Of a DNA stretch of 64,000 nt, positions 25,051 through 34,963 are shown piece by piece (the first letter of the stretch is position 1; each line of letters starts with the position of its first letter). Position numbers and translations under genes: made by a program. Source of the stretch: Algoriphagus sp. GTDB lineage: Bacteria; Bacteroidota; Bacteroidia; Cytophagales; Cyclobacteriaceae. The DNA lies in the NCBI GenBank assembly GCA_029945945.1, contig JAQSDM010000010.1, forward strand, positions 26,193-90,192. The letters run 5' to 3'. Under the pieces are notes generated by a model, which was given only the letters and a program-made list of their open reading frames with translations, had not been told where the DNA came from and searched no databases.

Positions 25051-27198
25051 ATGTTACCAAATTTAATCACTAAGACCATCACCCTTGAAGATGGCAGAGA
25101 AATCATTATTGAAACCGGCGCTTTAGCCAAACAGGCAGATGGGTCTGTTGTAGTAAGATTCGGAAAAGCCATGGTTTTGGCTACTGTAGTAGCAAAGAAA
25201 GAAGCCCTGGAAGGAGTAGATTTTTTACCATTATCAGTTGATTACCAAGAGAAATTTGCTGCATCCGGTAAAATCCCCGGAGGCTTTTTGAAAAGAGAAG
25301 GCAGATTATCTGATTATGAAATTTTGATCAGCAGACTTGTTGATCGTGCGATTCGTCCAATTTTCCCGGATGATTATCATGCGGATACTCAGGTAGCTAT
25401 TACTTTGATGTCTTCGGATGATGAGGTTTTACCTGATTGTTTAGCTGGTCTTGCTGCTTCTGCAGCTTTAGCTGTTTCAGACATCCCGTTCAATGGCCCG
25501 ATTTCTGAAGTAAGAATTGCGAAAATTGACGGAAAATATAAAATCAATCCAGGACCTAAGGAGCTTGAAAAGGCATCTTTAGAATTCATCGTTGCAGGAT
25601 CGATTGATTATATCCTGATGGTAGAAGGTGAAGCCAATGAAATCGGAGAAGATGAAATGGTTGAAGCTTTACAGCTTGCTCACGAAGAAATCAAGAGACA
25701 TTGCCAGGCTCAAATCGAACTAACCATAATGGTAGGTAAGGAGAAGAAGAGAGAATATTCTCATGAAAAATCTGATTCTGCTCTTTACGATAGAATGAAG
25801 GCGGATACTTATGATAAATTATACGCTTCCGTAAGCAAGCAAATCCCGAATAAATCTGAGCGATCTGTTTTGATTAAAGCTATCAAAGATGAGTTTGTAG
25901 CTGGATTAGGTACTGACCATTCATTTGAAACCAGCCTGATCAGCCCCTATTTTCATAAAATCCATAAAGAAGCAGCAAGAAATCTAACTTTGAATGAGAA
26001 GAAGAGACTTGACGGAAGAAAATTGAACGAAATCAGACCTATTTGGTCGGTTGTTGATTACTTGCCATCTGCGCATGGATCAGCTGTATTTACAAGGGGA
26101 GAAACTCAATCAGTAACTACTTGTACGCTTGGAACCAAGTTGGATGAGATGATGATTGATGGAGCTACTTTCTCAGGATACAACAAATTCTATTTGCACT
26201 ATAATTTCCCGGGATTTTCGACAGGTGAAGTGAAGCCTAACAGAGGTCCGGGTAGAAGAGAAGTTGGTCATGGGAACCTGGCGATGAGAGCATTGAAAAA
26301 GGTCCTTCCTCCGGTTAACGAAAATCCATATACCATCAGAATTGTCTCTGACATCTTAGAATCAAATGGTTCTTCGTCAATGGCAACAGTTTGTGCTGGA
26401 TCTTTGGCCTTGATGGATGCCGGTATTCAAATCAAAGCACCGGTTACCGGGATTGCGATGGGTATGATCTCTGACCCAAAGACAGGTAAATATTCCATTC
26501 TTTCAGACATCCTGGGAGATGAAGATCATCTTGGAGACATGGATTTCAAAGTTACAGGCACTGCAAAAGGTATAACAGCTTGCCAGATGGACTTGAAAGT
26601 TGAAGGTTTGGACTACTCTGTTTTGAAAGAAGCTCTTTATCAGGCAAAAGAAGGAAGACTTCATATTTTGGATGAGATCAATAAAACATTGGCGACTCCA
26701 AGAGCTGAACTTAAGCCTCATACTCCGAGATCATTCATGATGTTCATTCCAAAAGAACTCATTGGAGCAGTAATCGGACCTGGAGGAAAAGTAATTCAGG
26801 AGATTCAGAAGGACACACTTTGTACCATTGTGATCGAAGAAGTTGATAACCAAGGTAAAATCAATATCTTCTCTGCTAACCAAAATAACCTTGATGCTGC
26901 ACTTAGACGAATAAAATCTATTGTTGCTCAACCGGAGATTGGAGAGACTTATACGGGCAAAGTAAAAAATATTCAACCATTTGGAGCATTTGTGGAATTT
27001 ATGCCAGGTAAGGATGGTTTACTCCATATATCCGAGATCAAGTGGGAAAGACTTGACAGCATGGATGGAGTATTGGAGCCTGGAGAAGAAATCGTCGTTA
27101 AACTGATCGATGTTGATAAAAAAACAGGCAAATTCAAACTTTCAAGAAAGGTTTTATTGCCCAAACCTGAAAAACCATCTTCTGGAGAACAGGCTTAA
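25051..27198 (+). CDS. pnp: Polyribonucleotide nucleotidyltransferase (PNPase)
   Basis: 715 residues. A phosphorolytic 3'-5' exoribonuclease of the mRNA degradosome. Two RNase PH domains (about 15-140 and 320-545; [30 protein letters not shown] in the first, [30 protein letters not shown] in the second) flank the helical linker. A KH domain follows ([21 protein letters not shown], near 565), then a C-terminal S1 domain ([33 protein letters not shown], about 630-700). Length and order are standard. It is placed after rpsO and before rpoD. Confidence 0.98.
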   Translation: MLPNLITKTITLEDGREIIIETGALAKQADGSVVVRFGKAMVLATVVAKKEALEGVDFLPLSVDYQEKFAASGKIPGGFLKREGRLSDYEILISRLVDRAIRPIFPDDYHADTQVAITLMSSDDEVLPDCLAGLAASAALAVSDIPFNGPISEVRIAKIDGKYKINPGPKELEKASLEFIVAGSIDYILMVEGEANEIGEDEMVEALQLAHEEIKRHCQAQIELTIMVGKEKKREYSHEKSDSALYDRMKADTYDKLYASVSKQIPNKSERSVLIKAIKDEFVAGLGTDHSFETSLISPYFHKIHKEAARNLTLNEKKRLDGRKLNEIRPIWSVVDYLPSAHGSAVFTRGETQSVTTCTLGTKLDEMMIDGATFSGYNKFYLHYNFPGFSTGEVKPNRGPGRREVGHGNLAMRALKKVLPPVNENPYTIRIVSDILESNGSSSMATVCAGSLALMDAGIQIKAPVTGIAMGMISDPKTGKYSILSDILGDEDHLGDMDFKVTGTAKGITACQMDLKVEGLDYSVLKEALYQAKEGRLHILDEINKTLATPRAELKPHTPRSFMMFIPKELIGAVIGPGGKVIQEIQKDTLCTIVIEEVDNQGKINIFSANQNNLDAALRRIKSIVAQPEIGETYTGKVKNIQPFGAFVEFMPGKDGLLHISEIKWERLDSMDGVLEPGEEIVVKLIDVDKKTGKFKLSRKVLLPKPEKPSSGEQA

Positions 27199-27259
27199 TC
27201 AATCATTTGATTACTTTGATACTTATTAAAAAATTCAAATTCACAAATCATAATTCTGA

Positions 27260-28123
27260 ATGAGGCAGCTAAAAATTAGCAAACAGATTACCAACAGAGA
27301 AAGCCAGTCGCTTGATAAATATCTTCAGGAAATTGGAAAAGTAGACCTGTTGACTGCAGATGAAGAGGTAGTTCTGGCCAAAAGAATCAGAGAAGGTGAT
27401 CAATTGGCATTGGAAAAATTGACTAAAGCCAATCTTCGATTTGTTGTTTCGGTTGCGAAACAATATCAAAATCAAGGTCTTTCTCTTGGAGACTTGATCA
27501 ATGAAGGTAACCTTGGTTTGATCAAAGCTGCTCAAAGATTCGACGAAACCAGAGGTTTCAAGTTTATTTCATACGCCGTTTGGTGGATCAGACAATCGAT
27601 CCTTCAGGCATTGGCTGAGCAATCCAGAATTGTTCGTCTTCCTTTGAACAGAGTTGGTTCACTAAACAAAATCAGTAAAACATTCAGCGAATTAGAGCAG
27701 AAGTTTGAAAGAGAGCCTTCACCTGAAGAATTGGCTGAAGTTCTTGAAGTGACTGCAAGTGAGGTAGTTGACACAATGAAAATCTCAGGGCGTCACGTTT
27801 CAATGGATGCTCCATTTGTTCAAGGTGAAGAAAATAGCCTTTTGGATGTATTGGAGAATGACGGTGATGAAAAACCTGATGATGGCTTGATGACTGACTC
27901 CCTTCGAAAAGAAGTTCAGCGAGCACTTTCTACACTTACTCAAAGAGAAGCAGATGTTATTACTCTTTATTTTGGATTGAATGGAGAGCATGCCATGACC
28001 CTGGAAGAAATTGGAGAGAAATTCAATCTGACCAGAGAACGGGTAAGGCAGATTAAAGAAAAAGCAATACGTCGACTAAGACACACCTCCAGAAGTAAGA
28101 CCCTAAAGCCTTACCTGGGATAA
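27260..28123 (+). CDS. rpoD: RNA polymerase primary sigma factor (RpoD/SigA type)
   Basis: 287 residues. It directs RNA polymerase to housekeeping promoters. Seen: region 1.2 ([27 protein letters not shown]), region 2 ([47 protein letters not shown]), region 3, and region 4 with helix-turn-helix [23 protein letters not shown]. Region 1.1 is absent and the factor is far shorter than E. coli sigma-70, as known for the Bacteroidota primary sigma that reads TTTG/TAnnTTTG promoters. Several such promoters are visible in this window. A strong terminator follows. Confidence 0.95.
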   Translation: MRQLKISKQITNRESQSLDKYLQEIGKVDLLTADEEVVLAKRIREGDQLALEKLTKANLRFVVSVAKQYQNQGLSLGDLINEGNLGLIKAAQRFDETRGFKFISYAVWWIRQSILQALAEQSRIVRLPLNRVGSLNKISKTFSELEQKFEREPSPEELAEVLEVTASEVVDTMKISGRHVSMDAPFVQGEENSLLDVLENDGDEKPDDGLMTDSLRKEVQRALSTLTQREADVITLYFGLNGEHAMTLEEIGEKFNLTRERVRQIKEKAIRRLRHTSRSKTLKPYLG

Positions 28124-28135
28124 GAAAAAGAATCG

Positions 28136-28162
28136 AAAAAGGGGTCTCAAGCCCCTTTTTTT
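28136..28162 (+). terminator. Rho-independent terminator of rpoD
   Basis: A-tract plus GGGG (28136-28144), 7-base loop, CCCC plus T-tract (28152-28162). The stem is 9 bp and the symmetrical A/T ends would also allow function on the other strand. Confidence 0.92.
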
Positions 28163-28303
28163 ATTTCAAAAAAACCAACTGCTCACCAAATATATGTTGC
28201 TGAAAGCTAACTTGAATCAGTTTGCTTTGGGAATTTTAACAAGAGTTGGTTTTGTTTACCAATTAGAATTGATAAAATTTACTCGCTATAATACACCCCA
28301 TTA

Positions 28304-29248
28304 ATGAGTCAAGAAATTGAAAAGGTCAAGGTTCTTATTATTGGTTCCGGTCCTGCAGGCTATACAGCAGCAATTTATGCATCAAGAGCGGGATTGAATC
28401 CTGTACTCTACACTGGTCCTCAACCTGGCGGTCAGCTTACCATTACAAACGACGTGGAGAATTATCCTGGTTATCCGGATGGAGTAGTTGGTCCGGCCAT
28501 GATGGAGGATTTCAGAAAACAAGCTGAAAGATTTGGTACTCAAGTAAGATATGGCTTGGTTACGAACGTTGATTTCACCTCAAAGCCTCACAAGGTTACT
28601 GTTGATGAAGAAATCCAAATAGAAGCTGAAACTGTCATTATTTCAACAGGAGCTTCTGCAAAATGGCTTGGAATAGAAAGTGAAGCCAGATTGAATGGAA
28701 AAGGTGTTTCTGCTTGTGCAGTTTGTGATGGTTTCTTTTTCAAAGGACAGGAGGTTGCAATCGTTGGTGCAGGAGATACAGCATGTGAAGAAGCCTCTTA
28801 TCTTTCAAATATTTGCAGTAAAGTCTACATGCTCATTCGTAAGGACGAAATGAGAGCTTCCCAAATAATGCAAAAGCGAGTTGCAAATAATCCAAAGATC
28901 GAGATACTTTGGAACACAGAAACAGATGAAATCTTAGGTGAGGACGAAGTAACAGGAGTCAGATTATTTAACAACAAAACCGGAGAAAAGCGCGAATTAG
29001 CAATTTCTGGCTTCTTTGTTGCTATTGGTCATCAACCCAACACGGATATCTTTAGTGGCTTTATTCACATGGATGAAGCCGGATACATCAAAACAATTCC
29101 GGGAAGTACCAAAACAAATGTTGAAGGTGTGTTTGCCTGTGGTGATGCACAAGATCATATCTACAGACAAGCTGTAACTGCCGCCGGAACCGGATGCATG
29201 GCAGCTTTGGATGCAGAGAGGTATTTAGCCGAAATAGAGATTCACTAA
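28304..29248 (+). CDS. trxB: Thioredoxin-disulfide reductase
   Basis: 314-residue cytoplasmic flavoenzyme that reduces thioredoxin with NADPH. Seen: FAD motif VLIIGSGPAGYTAAIYASRAG at the N-terminus, redox pair Cys138/Cys141 in CAVCDG, NADPH motif VAIVGAGDTACEEASYLS, and the C-terminal FAD contact GVFACGDAQDHIYRQAVTAAGTG. Length matches low-Mr TrxB (about 315). In a genome that also has bacillithiol synthesis (bshB1 at 30334) it would be part of thiol homeostasis. The M23 peptidase gene follows 9 bp later. Confidence 0.96.
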   Translation: MSQEIEKVKVLIIGSGPAGYTAAIYASRAGLNPVLYTGPQPGGQLTITNDVENYPGYPDGVVGPAMMEDFRKQAERFGTQVRYGLVTNVDFTSKPHKVTVDEEIQIEAETVIISTGASAKWLGIESEARLNGKGVSACAVCDGFFFKGQEVAIVGAGDTACEEASYLSNICSKVYMLIRKDEMRASQIMQKRVANNPKIEILWNTETDEILGEDEVTGVRLFNNKTGEKRELAISGFFVAIGHQPNTDIFSGFIHMDEAGYIKTIPGSTKTNVEGVFACGDAQDHIYRQAVTAAGTGCMAALDAERYLAEIEIH

Positions 29249-29257
29249 ACCCAATTC

Positions 29258-30307
29258 ATGAGGTCTTCTGTTCTATCAATTTTCATAGGAGTAATTCTAA
29301 GCATTTGTGCTTTTCAGGCTAATGCTCAGGTTTTTCCAAAGATTATTAAGAAAAACAATACCACAACTCCGGCAGGTCAGGAAAGAAGAAATATTGAATT
29401 GAGAGGTATTGACCAAGAATCCTATCTCCGAACTCTTTCCAGCACAACAGATTCAATCATTTTTGAAAACAATGTAAATCTTACCCGAGTCAGATCAATC
29501 GTTAGCGAAGATCAAAATCCACTTATTTGGGCCCCGACGAATCAGCTGGTCAAAGTCTCAGAAGAAATTCAAATAGACAGCATTTGGATAACAGCATACG
29601 AACATTTCTCTACTTGGGACTCAAAAAAAATTAATATTTACGATTTTGATCCTAAGAAATTTCAGGATAGTGTAAATATCCGATTGTATGACCAGAGGTT
29701 CGGTTATGAATGGAAACTTCCCTTAAATACAACATCCTTAACTTCCCCCTTTGGTCCCAGATGGAGAAGTATGCATTACGGTGTGGACCTTGACTTAGAG
29801 ACAGGAGATCCTGTGTTTGCAGGATTTGATGGAATTGTCCGCGTGGTAGGTTATGACCGATATGGATATGGTTATTACGTTGTAGTAAGACATAAAAATG
29901 GCCTAGAAACCCTTTATGGTCATTTATCAAAAACACTAGTTGACGTCGGTCAAGAACTTAAGGCCGGGGATTTAATTGGAAAAGGAGGTAATACAGGCAG
30001 AAGTACCGGTTCCCATTTACATTATGAACTCCGCTTTCAGGGCTCACCATTTGATCCGGAAAGAGTTTATGATTTCAAGGAATCGATTATTAGAGACCAA
30101 ACTTATCTGATAACTGCCTCTACTTTTTCTCATATTGCTTCAACAGCTGCAAAAGCAAAAACAAGTGCTTACCATCGCGTAAGAAAAGGTGAGAATTTAG
30201 GCTCAATTGCAAGGAAATACGGTGTTACCGTTAGCACACTTACGAGGCTGAATGGAATTTCCACCAGAAGTATTTTGAAAATTGGACAGAATCTCAAGGT
30301 CAAATAA
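29258..30307 (+). CDS. Secreted M23 metallopeptidase with C-terminal LysM domain
   Basis: 349 residues. A signal peptide ends at FQANAQ (about residue 24). The M23 lysostaphin-type fold (about 160-270) has all zinc and catalytic residues: H-x3-D in MHYGVDLD, the LETLYGHLSK histidine, and HxH in GSHLHYELR. A LysM domain (about 305-349; YHRVRKGENLGSIARKYGVTVS) binds peptidoglycan. It is expected to act as a periplasmic DD-endopeptidase in wall growth or cell separation. Unlike LytM-type regulators, the active site is intact. It sits between trxB and bshB1 with short gaps on both sides, probably one operon. Confidence 0.92.
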   Translation: MRSSVLSIFIGVILSICAFQANAQVFPKIIKKNNTTTPAGQERRNIELRGIDQESYLRTLSSTTDSIIFENNVNLTRVRSIVSEDQNPLIWAPTNQLVKVSEEIQIDSIWITAYEHFSTWDSKKINIYDFDPKKFQDSVNIRLYDQRFGYEWKLPLNTTSLTSPFGPRWRSMHYGVDLDLETGDPVFAGFDGIVRVVGYDRYGYGYYVVVRHKNGLETLYGHLSKTLVDVGQELKAGDLIGKGGNTGRSTGSHLHYELRFQGSPFDPERVYDFKESIIRDQTYLITASTFSHIASTAAKAKTSAYHRVRKGENLGSIARKYGVTVSTLTRLNGISTRSILKIGQNLKVK

Positions 30308-30333
30308 AGAGATTGCTACTTAAGACGAAGAAA

Positions 30334-31053
30334 ATGACAAAACTGGATATTTTGGTTATTGCTGCGCATCCTGATGATGCTGAATTAGGTTGCTCCGGAA
30401 CAATCGCATCTCAAGTTGCAAAAGGATATAAAGTTGGAATCGTTGACCTGACTCAGGGTGAAATGGGCACCAGAGGTACACCGGAAATTCGACTGAAGGA
30501 ATCAGATGATGCTGCGAAAATCCTGAAACTTTCTGCACGTGAAAATCTGGGTTTCAAAGATATTTATTTCAAGGATGACGAAGAGCACCAGCATAAGTTG
30601 ATTGAAATCATCCGGAAGTATCAGCCGGAAATCGTTTTGGCAAATGCAATTACAGACAGGCACCCGGACCATGGAAAAGGTTCAAGCCTCGCTTCCAATG
30701 CCTGTTTTATGAGTGGACTTAGAACTATTGAAACCAGTTACGAAGGAAAAACACAGGATTCCTGGAGACCTAAATTTGTTTACCATTACATCCAAAACAA
30801 TTTTATTGAGCCGGATTTTATTTTAGACATCACTTCTTTTTGGCAGACGAAACTAGAGAGCATTTTGGCATTTCGGTCCCAATTTTACGATGCATCCAAT
30901 TCTGAACCGCAAAGCTTTATATCTGATCCTGAGTTTTTGCCATTTATCGAGGCGAGAGCCAGAGAATTAGGGCATAGGATTTTCACAAAGTATGGGGAAG
31001 GATTCACCAAAGAGCGTTTCCTTGGTGTACATGATCTTTTTGACCTTAAGTAA
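30334..31053 (+). CDS. bshB1: Bacillithiol biosynthesis deacetylase BshB1
   Basis: 239-residue zinc enzyme of the PIG-L/LmbE family that removes acetyl from GlcNAc-malate in bacillithiol synthesis. Seen: LDILVIAAHPDDAELGCSGTIA (zinc ligands His/Asp/Asp) at the N-terminus, QGEMGTRGT, and ANAITDRHPDHGKGS with the third ligand, a pattern diagnostic of BshB1. ATG at 30334 (MTKLDILVI) is preferred to a TTG 21 bp upstream, because the family starts just before the LDILVIAAHPDD strand. Its stop abuts that of the convergent pdxH with no spacer. Confidence 0.93.
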   Translation: MTKLDILVIAAHPDDAELGCSGTIASQVAKGYKVGIVDLTQGEMGTRGTPEIRLKESDDAAKILKLSARENLGFKDIYFKDDEEHQHKLIEIIRKYQPEIVLANAITDRHPDHGKGSSLASNACFMSGLRTIETSYEGKTQDSWRPKFVYHYIQNNFIEPDFILDITSFWQTKLESILAFRSQFYDASNSEPQSFISDPEFLPFIEARARELGHRIFTKYGEGFTKERFLGVHDLFDLK

Positions 31054-31060
31054 TTAAGGT
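31043..31060. repeat. Palindrome spanning the two convergent stop codons of bshB1 and pdxH
   Basis: Perfect 7-bp inverted repeat ACCTTAA-GTAA-TTAAGGT. It contains both TAA stops, which abut at 31053/31054. There is no T-tract on either side, so it may be an mRNA 3'-end hairpin shared by both transcripts rather than a classic terminator. Confidence 0.6.
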
Positions 31061-31689
31061 GCTAACCTGGATATTTCCCAGGAATTATCTTCCATTTTTT
31101 TGTAAAGAACTCTGTCGTGAAGACGACTTTCCCTTCCCTGCCAAAATTCTATTTGGATTGGCGAAAGCCTGTAACCACCCCAATGCTCAGGTCTTTTCAT
31201 TGAATCAGGGTTGAATTTACTTTCGATTTCCAACTGACGTTTATCCAATTCTTCCCTGGAATGAATGGGTTGGCTTTGAGGGGAAGTCCATGCACCTACC
31301 TGGGAGGCATAGGGTCTTGAAAAGAAATAGGAATCAGACTCTTCAGAAGTTACTTTCTCGATTACTCCTTTAATACGAATCTGGCGCTCTAATTCTGCCC
31401 AATAAAAAGTAAGAGCCCCTTTTCCCAGAGCTTCCAGTTCCCGTCCTTTTTCACTTTGGTAATTTGTAAAAAAAACAAAACCATGATCTAATTCTTTGAG
31501 AAGGACAATTCTTCCGTTTGGAAAACCATCCAAACCCAAAGTGGAGAGAGACATAGCATTCACCTCCAAAACTTCTGCTCTGAGAGCCTCACCAAACCAT
31601 TCCCTGAATTGGGTAATCGGACTTGAACTTACTTCTTTGATATCCAGCGATTTTAAAGTATATTCTTTACGGATTGAGGAGATATTCAT
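31054..31689 (-). CDS. pdxH: Pyridoxamine 5'-phosphate oxidase
   Basis: 211-residue FMN enzyme that makes pyridoxal 5'-phosphate from pyridoxine or pyridoxamine phosphate. Seen: FREWFGEALRAEVLEVNAMSLSTL, GRIVLLKELDHGFVFFTNYQSEKGREL, and the C-terminal signature SPIQIEFWQGRESRLHDRVLY that holds FMN. The ATG at 31689 (MNISSIRKEY) gives the usual family length; an upstream extension would add a hydrophobic segment not found in PdxH. Convergent with bshB1. Confidence 0.95.
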   Translation of the reverse strand: MNISSIRKEYTLKSLDIKEVSSSPITQFREWFGEALRAEVLEVNAMSLSTLGLDGFPNGRIVLLKELDHGFVFFTNYQSEKGRELEALGKGALTFYWAELERQIRIKGVIEKVTSEESDSYFFSRPYASQVGAWTSPQSQPIHSREELDKRQLEIESKFNPDSMKRPEHWGGYRLSPIQIEFWQGRESRLHDRVLYKKMEDNSWEISRLAP

Positions 31690-31788
31690 TACTTTATTTT
31701 TTACTATTTTATTGGATAAAAGTACCATAGCCATTGCATTTAAAAAATTATGGTCTATATTTTTAAATAATTAACCTCGATATCATGT

Positions 31789-32358
31789 ATGAAGAAAGGA
31801 GAAATACAAAGTCCTGAAGCGGGCGATCTTTTGATCTCTGAGCCATTTCTTCAGGATGAAAATTTTGTCAGATCTGTAGTCCTTCTTTGTGAACATAACA
31901 AGGAAGGCAGTTTTGGTTTGGTTATCAACAAACCTTCAATTTTGAAACTGGGTGAATTGATAGAAGAATTATCTTTTTTAGAAAAAGAAGTATTCGTGGG
32001 AGGACCCGTAGAGCAAAATACGCTTCATTTTATTTATTTGGGAGACAATCAACTGGAAGGAAGTATTTCACTGGGTAAAAATCTCTGGTGGGGCGGTGAT
32101 TTTGAATCACTCGTTGAAAAATTAAAAACAGGTTTATTAGACCCTGATTCTATCCGATTTTTTCTGGGATATAGCGGTTGGGGTGAAAGCCAATTGAAAG
32201 ATGAATTGGATGGAAAGACCTGGATAATTTGCAGATCAGAAATCGACCTCCATACATTCGAATACACCCCGGAAGAGCTATGGAGAAACTTACTCAAAAA
32301 CATGGGAGGGGAGTTTAAGGTAATAGCAAATTATCCCCTCGACCCAAGATTAAATTAG
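31789..32358 (+). CDS. YqgE/AlgH family protein
   Basis: 189 residues. The YqgE signatures are visible: GDLLISEPFLQDENFVRSVVLLCEHNKEGSFGLVINKP at the N-terminus, FVGGPVEQNTLHFIY, and FLGYSGWGESQLKDELDGKTW. Cytoplasmic. Molecular function is not established for the family (AlgH was linked to alginate regulation in Pseudomonas). A near-consensus promoter (ATTG-N19-TATATTTT, about 31736-31766) lies in the gap shared with the start of pdxH. Confidence 0.92.
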   Translation: MKKGEIQSPEAGDLLISEPFLQDENFVRSVVLLCEHNKEGSFGLVINKPSILKLGELIEELSFLEKEVFVGGPVEQNTLHFIYLGDNQLEGSISLGKNLWWGGDFESLVEKLKTGLLDPDSIRFFLGYSGWGESQLKDELDGKTWIICRSEIDLHTFEYTPEELWRNLLKNMGGEFKVIANYPLDPRLN

Positions 32359-32368
32359 GCAAAATCCC

Positions 32369-32376
32369 TATTTTTG
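32369..32376 (+). promoter_or_regulatory. Candidate -7 promoter element for the DUF349 gene
   Basis: TATTTTTG matches TAnnTTTG, 29 bp upstream of the ATG, in the 47-bp gap after yqgE. No matching -33 box was seen. Confidence 0.4.
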
Positions 32377-32405
32377 CCCATATTGCCGCAAAATAGTACC
32401 TTTTT

Positions 32406-34496
32406 ATGACCGAGAAAAGTAACGATTTGTCTGGAAAAGACAAGGTGACTCAAGCTTCTGAACAAGAAGACGCAAAGAGTATAAATAGCGAAAAAAGTCC
32501 TCAAGACAGCGGTGATTCTGCTGATGAAATTTCCGATGAGGAAGTTCAGGAGGAACCTATCTTAAAAGTGGAATCAGTAGTCGAACCTGAGCCAGTTAAT
32601 GAGGCTTCGGAAGTGGCGGTAGATTCAACTACCGAAGAGATTGTGCCTGCTGAAACTGGTATAACAGAAGAAATTGTTGAATCTCCTTCTGAAATTGTTG
32701 CACCTGAACCAGTCGCTGACGTCACTGAAATTCATGAGGATCATGCATCAATTTCTGTAGAAGAGGAGGAAGAAGATCATTCCGAAGAGCATATTGATCT
32801 TTCGCATCTTTCAAAATTACAGCTTGTCAATCTCCTGAAAGACAAAATCAGTCATGGTAATATCACCAGGATAGATAAGATCGTCCATGATATTAAGGCC
32901 GTTTTTGATGAATTAGTCCATAAAGACAAAGAAGAAGCTTTATCTAAATTCCAGGAAGAAGGCGGATCTGAAGATGAATTCGAATACCGACCAAGTGACG
33001 ATGAAAGAGAATTCAATAAGCACTACTTCGAATACAGGAATCAGTTAGGCTCTCTCCGCAAAGAGACCGAGCGGCAAAAAGAGAAGAATCTTGCTTTAAA
33101 AACTGAACTCCTCAATAAACTGCGTGAATTGGTAGACGGTGAGGAGACCACTCTGAGCATGTCCTCAATCAAGGCAATTCAGGATCAGTGGAAATCCATA
33201 GGGCCTGTTCCGGTGGCTCAAAATAAAAGTCTTTGGGCAAGTTTTAATGCGCTGATGGATCGTTTTTACGATAATCGAAGCATCTACTTTGAACTAAAAG
33301 AACTAGACCGTAAAAAGAATCTTGAACACAAGACCGAACTTTGTGAAAAGGCAGAGGCGCTGAAAGAAGTCAAAGATCTCAAAGATGCTATCAAGGCATT
33401 GAATGAACTTCATGATGAATTCAAAAATATAGGGCCAGTTCCAAGAGAAGCCCAAGAAGCGCTGTGGAATAGATTCAAAACTGCTTCAGATATGATTTAT
33501 GACCGTCGAAAGGATTTCTACGATGGTCAAAAAGAAGTTTTCAAAAAGAATCAGGACGAAAAAGAGGCCTTGATTGAGATTTTGAAAACTTTCATGGATT
33601 TCAAAGCTGATCGAATTAAGGATTGGAATACGAAGACGAAAGAGATTCTTGAAATTCAGAAGAATTGGGAAAAGATAGGTCCTGTACCAAGAGAAGCTGG
33701 TAAGGAAATAAACAAAGCGTTTTGGGCTGCTTTCAAGCAGTTTTTCCACAACAAAAATTTGTTCTTCAAAGAACTGGATGAAATCCGGGCATCAAATCAG
33801 GCAAATGCTGAGGCTTTGATAGCCAAGGCTGAAGAGTTGAAGGATAGCACTGACTGGCAAAATGCGGCAAATGCATTCATGAAGCTGCAGCAGGATTGGA
33901 AAATACTCGGCCCTACGCCGGAAAAGAGCAGAGACGCTCTTTACAAAAAATTTAAGGCGGCTTGTGATGCTTTCTTTGAAAGCCGTAGAAGCACCAATAA
34001 AGCTTCCAACTCTGAATTTGAGTCTAATCTTACCAAGAAGCAGGATATCTGTAAGCGAATCCAGGAAGCTGCAGGAGTTGATTCACCAAGTGAGGAGCAT
34101 TTGACTCAGTTGATTAGTGAGTTCAATGAAGTGGGATTTGTTCCGAGAAAGAACATGAAGGATATGCAGGCACAGTTCAAGACTGCTGTAGATTCCTATC
34201 TTGAAAAACTCAATCCTGCCGGTTCTGATAAAGAAGACTTCTTGTTCCGGTTGAACCTGAACAAAATCCAGGCTGACCCGAATTCAATTAAGACTTTGAA
34301 TAAGAAAGAGCATGGCATCAGAAAGCAAATTGCCGATCTGGAGAACAGTGTTACACTTTGGAGAAACAATCTGGACTTCTTTGCTGCTTCCAAAACTGCA
34401 GATAAATTGAGAGATCAGTTTGATATTAAGATTCAGAAAGCAGAAGAAGAAATAGATAAGTTGAAGAAGAAGCTGTCTATTCTGAAGGAGTTTTAA
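32406..34496 (+). CDS. DUF349-repeat protein with acidic N-terminus
   Basis: 696 residues. Residues 1 to about 140 are acidic and low in complexity (many Glu, Pro, Val, Ser; EEEEEDHSEEHIDL), probably disordered. The rest is helical, with about five tandem DUF349 repeats, each carrying a W-x-x-IGPVP-like motif (WKSIGPVPVAQNKSLW, FKNIGPVPREAQEALW, WEKIGPVPREAGKEIN, WKILGPTPEKSRDAL, NEVGFVPRKNMKDM). The C-terminus is a coiled coil (KIQKAEEEIDKLKKKLSIL). Cytoplasmic and conserved in Bacteroidota; function unknown. A nucleic-acid or ribosome-associated scaffold role would be speculation. Confidence 0.85.
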   Translation: MTEKSNDLSGKDKVTQASEQEDAKSINSEKSPQDSGDSADEISDEEVQEEPILKVESVVEPEPVNEASEVAVDSTTEEIVPAETGITEEIVESPSEIVAPEPVADVTEIHEDHASISVEEEEEDHSEEHIDLSHLSKLQLVNLLKDKISHGNITRIDKIVHDIKAVFDELVHKDKEEALSKFQEEGGSEDEFEYRPSDDEREFNKHYFEYRNQLGSLRKETERQKEKNLALKTELLNKLRELVDGEETTLSMSSIKAIQDQWKSIGPVPVAQNKSLWASFNALMDRFYDNRSIYFELKELDRKKNLEHKTELCEKAEALKEVKDLKDAIKALNELHDEFKNIGPVPREAQEALWNRFKTASDMIYDRRKDFYDGQKEVFKKNQDEKEALIEILKTFMDFKADRIKDWNTKTKEILEIQKNWEKIGPVPREAGKEINKAFWAAFKQFFHNKNLFFKELDEIRASNQANAEALIAKAEELKDSTDWQNAANAFMKLQQDWKILGPTPEKSRDALYKKFKAACDAFFESRRSTNKASNSEFESNLTKKQDICKRIQEAAGVDSPSEEHLTQLISEFNEVGFVPRKNMKDMQAQFKTAVDSYLEKLNPAGSDKEDFLFRLNLNKIQADPNSIKTLNKKEHGIRKQIADLENSVTLWRNNLDFFAASKTADKLRDQFDIKIQKAEEEIDKLKKKLSILKEF

Positions 34497-34544
34497 ATTA
34501 ATCTCGCTCAGAATAAGGGAGATAGCATATTTCGGTTCTGAGCG

Positions 34545-34576
34545 TTTGGAGTGAATATCGAGAAGGTCTATATTTG
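34545..34576 (+). promoter_or_regulatory. Consensus Bacteroidota promoter for tRNA-Thr
   Basis: -33 box TTTG (34545-34548), exactly 20 bp spacer, -7 box TATATTTG (34569-34576). Both match the housekeeping consensus, and the tRNA 5' end lies 20 bp downstream. This is the best promoter in the window. Confidence 0.9.
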
Positions 34577-34595
34577 CACCACCAGAATGAAAAAA

Positions 34596-34668
<73 letters not shown>

Positions 34669-34671
34669 CAG

Positions 34672-34699
34672 AAAGGGAAACAGAAATGTTTCCCTTTTT
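34672..34699 (+). terminator. Rho-independent terminator of tRNA-Thr
   Basis: Perfect 11-bp stem (34672-34682/34687-34697) with a GAAA tetraloop and T-tract, starting 3 bp after the tRNA. Confidence 0.94.
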
Positions 34700-34963
34700 G
34701 CTTTTTATGGTGTGCCATAAAAAAGTTTCTGGTCAACTTCCAATAAGTAAACAGAAGGGCGTTGTCCGCGATGGCTATCGGGACGACCCCGGCAATGATT
34801 TTTTTAAGAATCAATTCCCGAATCAGTAAATTATTTGCAATAAATATTTTAGATTTTTAAGCAAAAAAATGAGCCCTTCCGTTGTCAGAAAAGCCCAATT
34901 AAGTTGGGAGAGTAGGGGACCGTTGATTGATAAAGATTCAGAGACTTCACAAAAGAGTCATCG
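34700..34963. other. Intergenic region with palindromes, no gene
   Basis: An inverted repeat CTTTTTATGG-TGTG-CCATAAAAAG (34701-34725, one extra A) follows the terminator. At 34761-34787 is an imperfect palindrome of REP type (GTTGTCC..CGAT / ATCGGGACGAC), related in its TCGGGA/TCCCGA core to palindromes at 20031 and 36253. Nothing coding was recognised. Confidence 0.55.
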
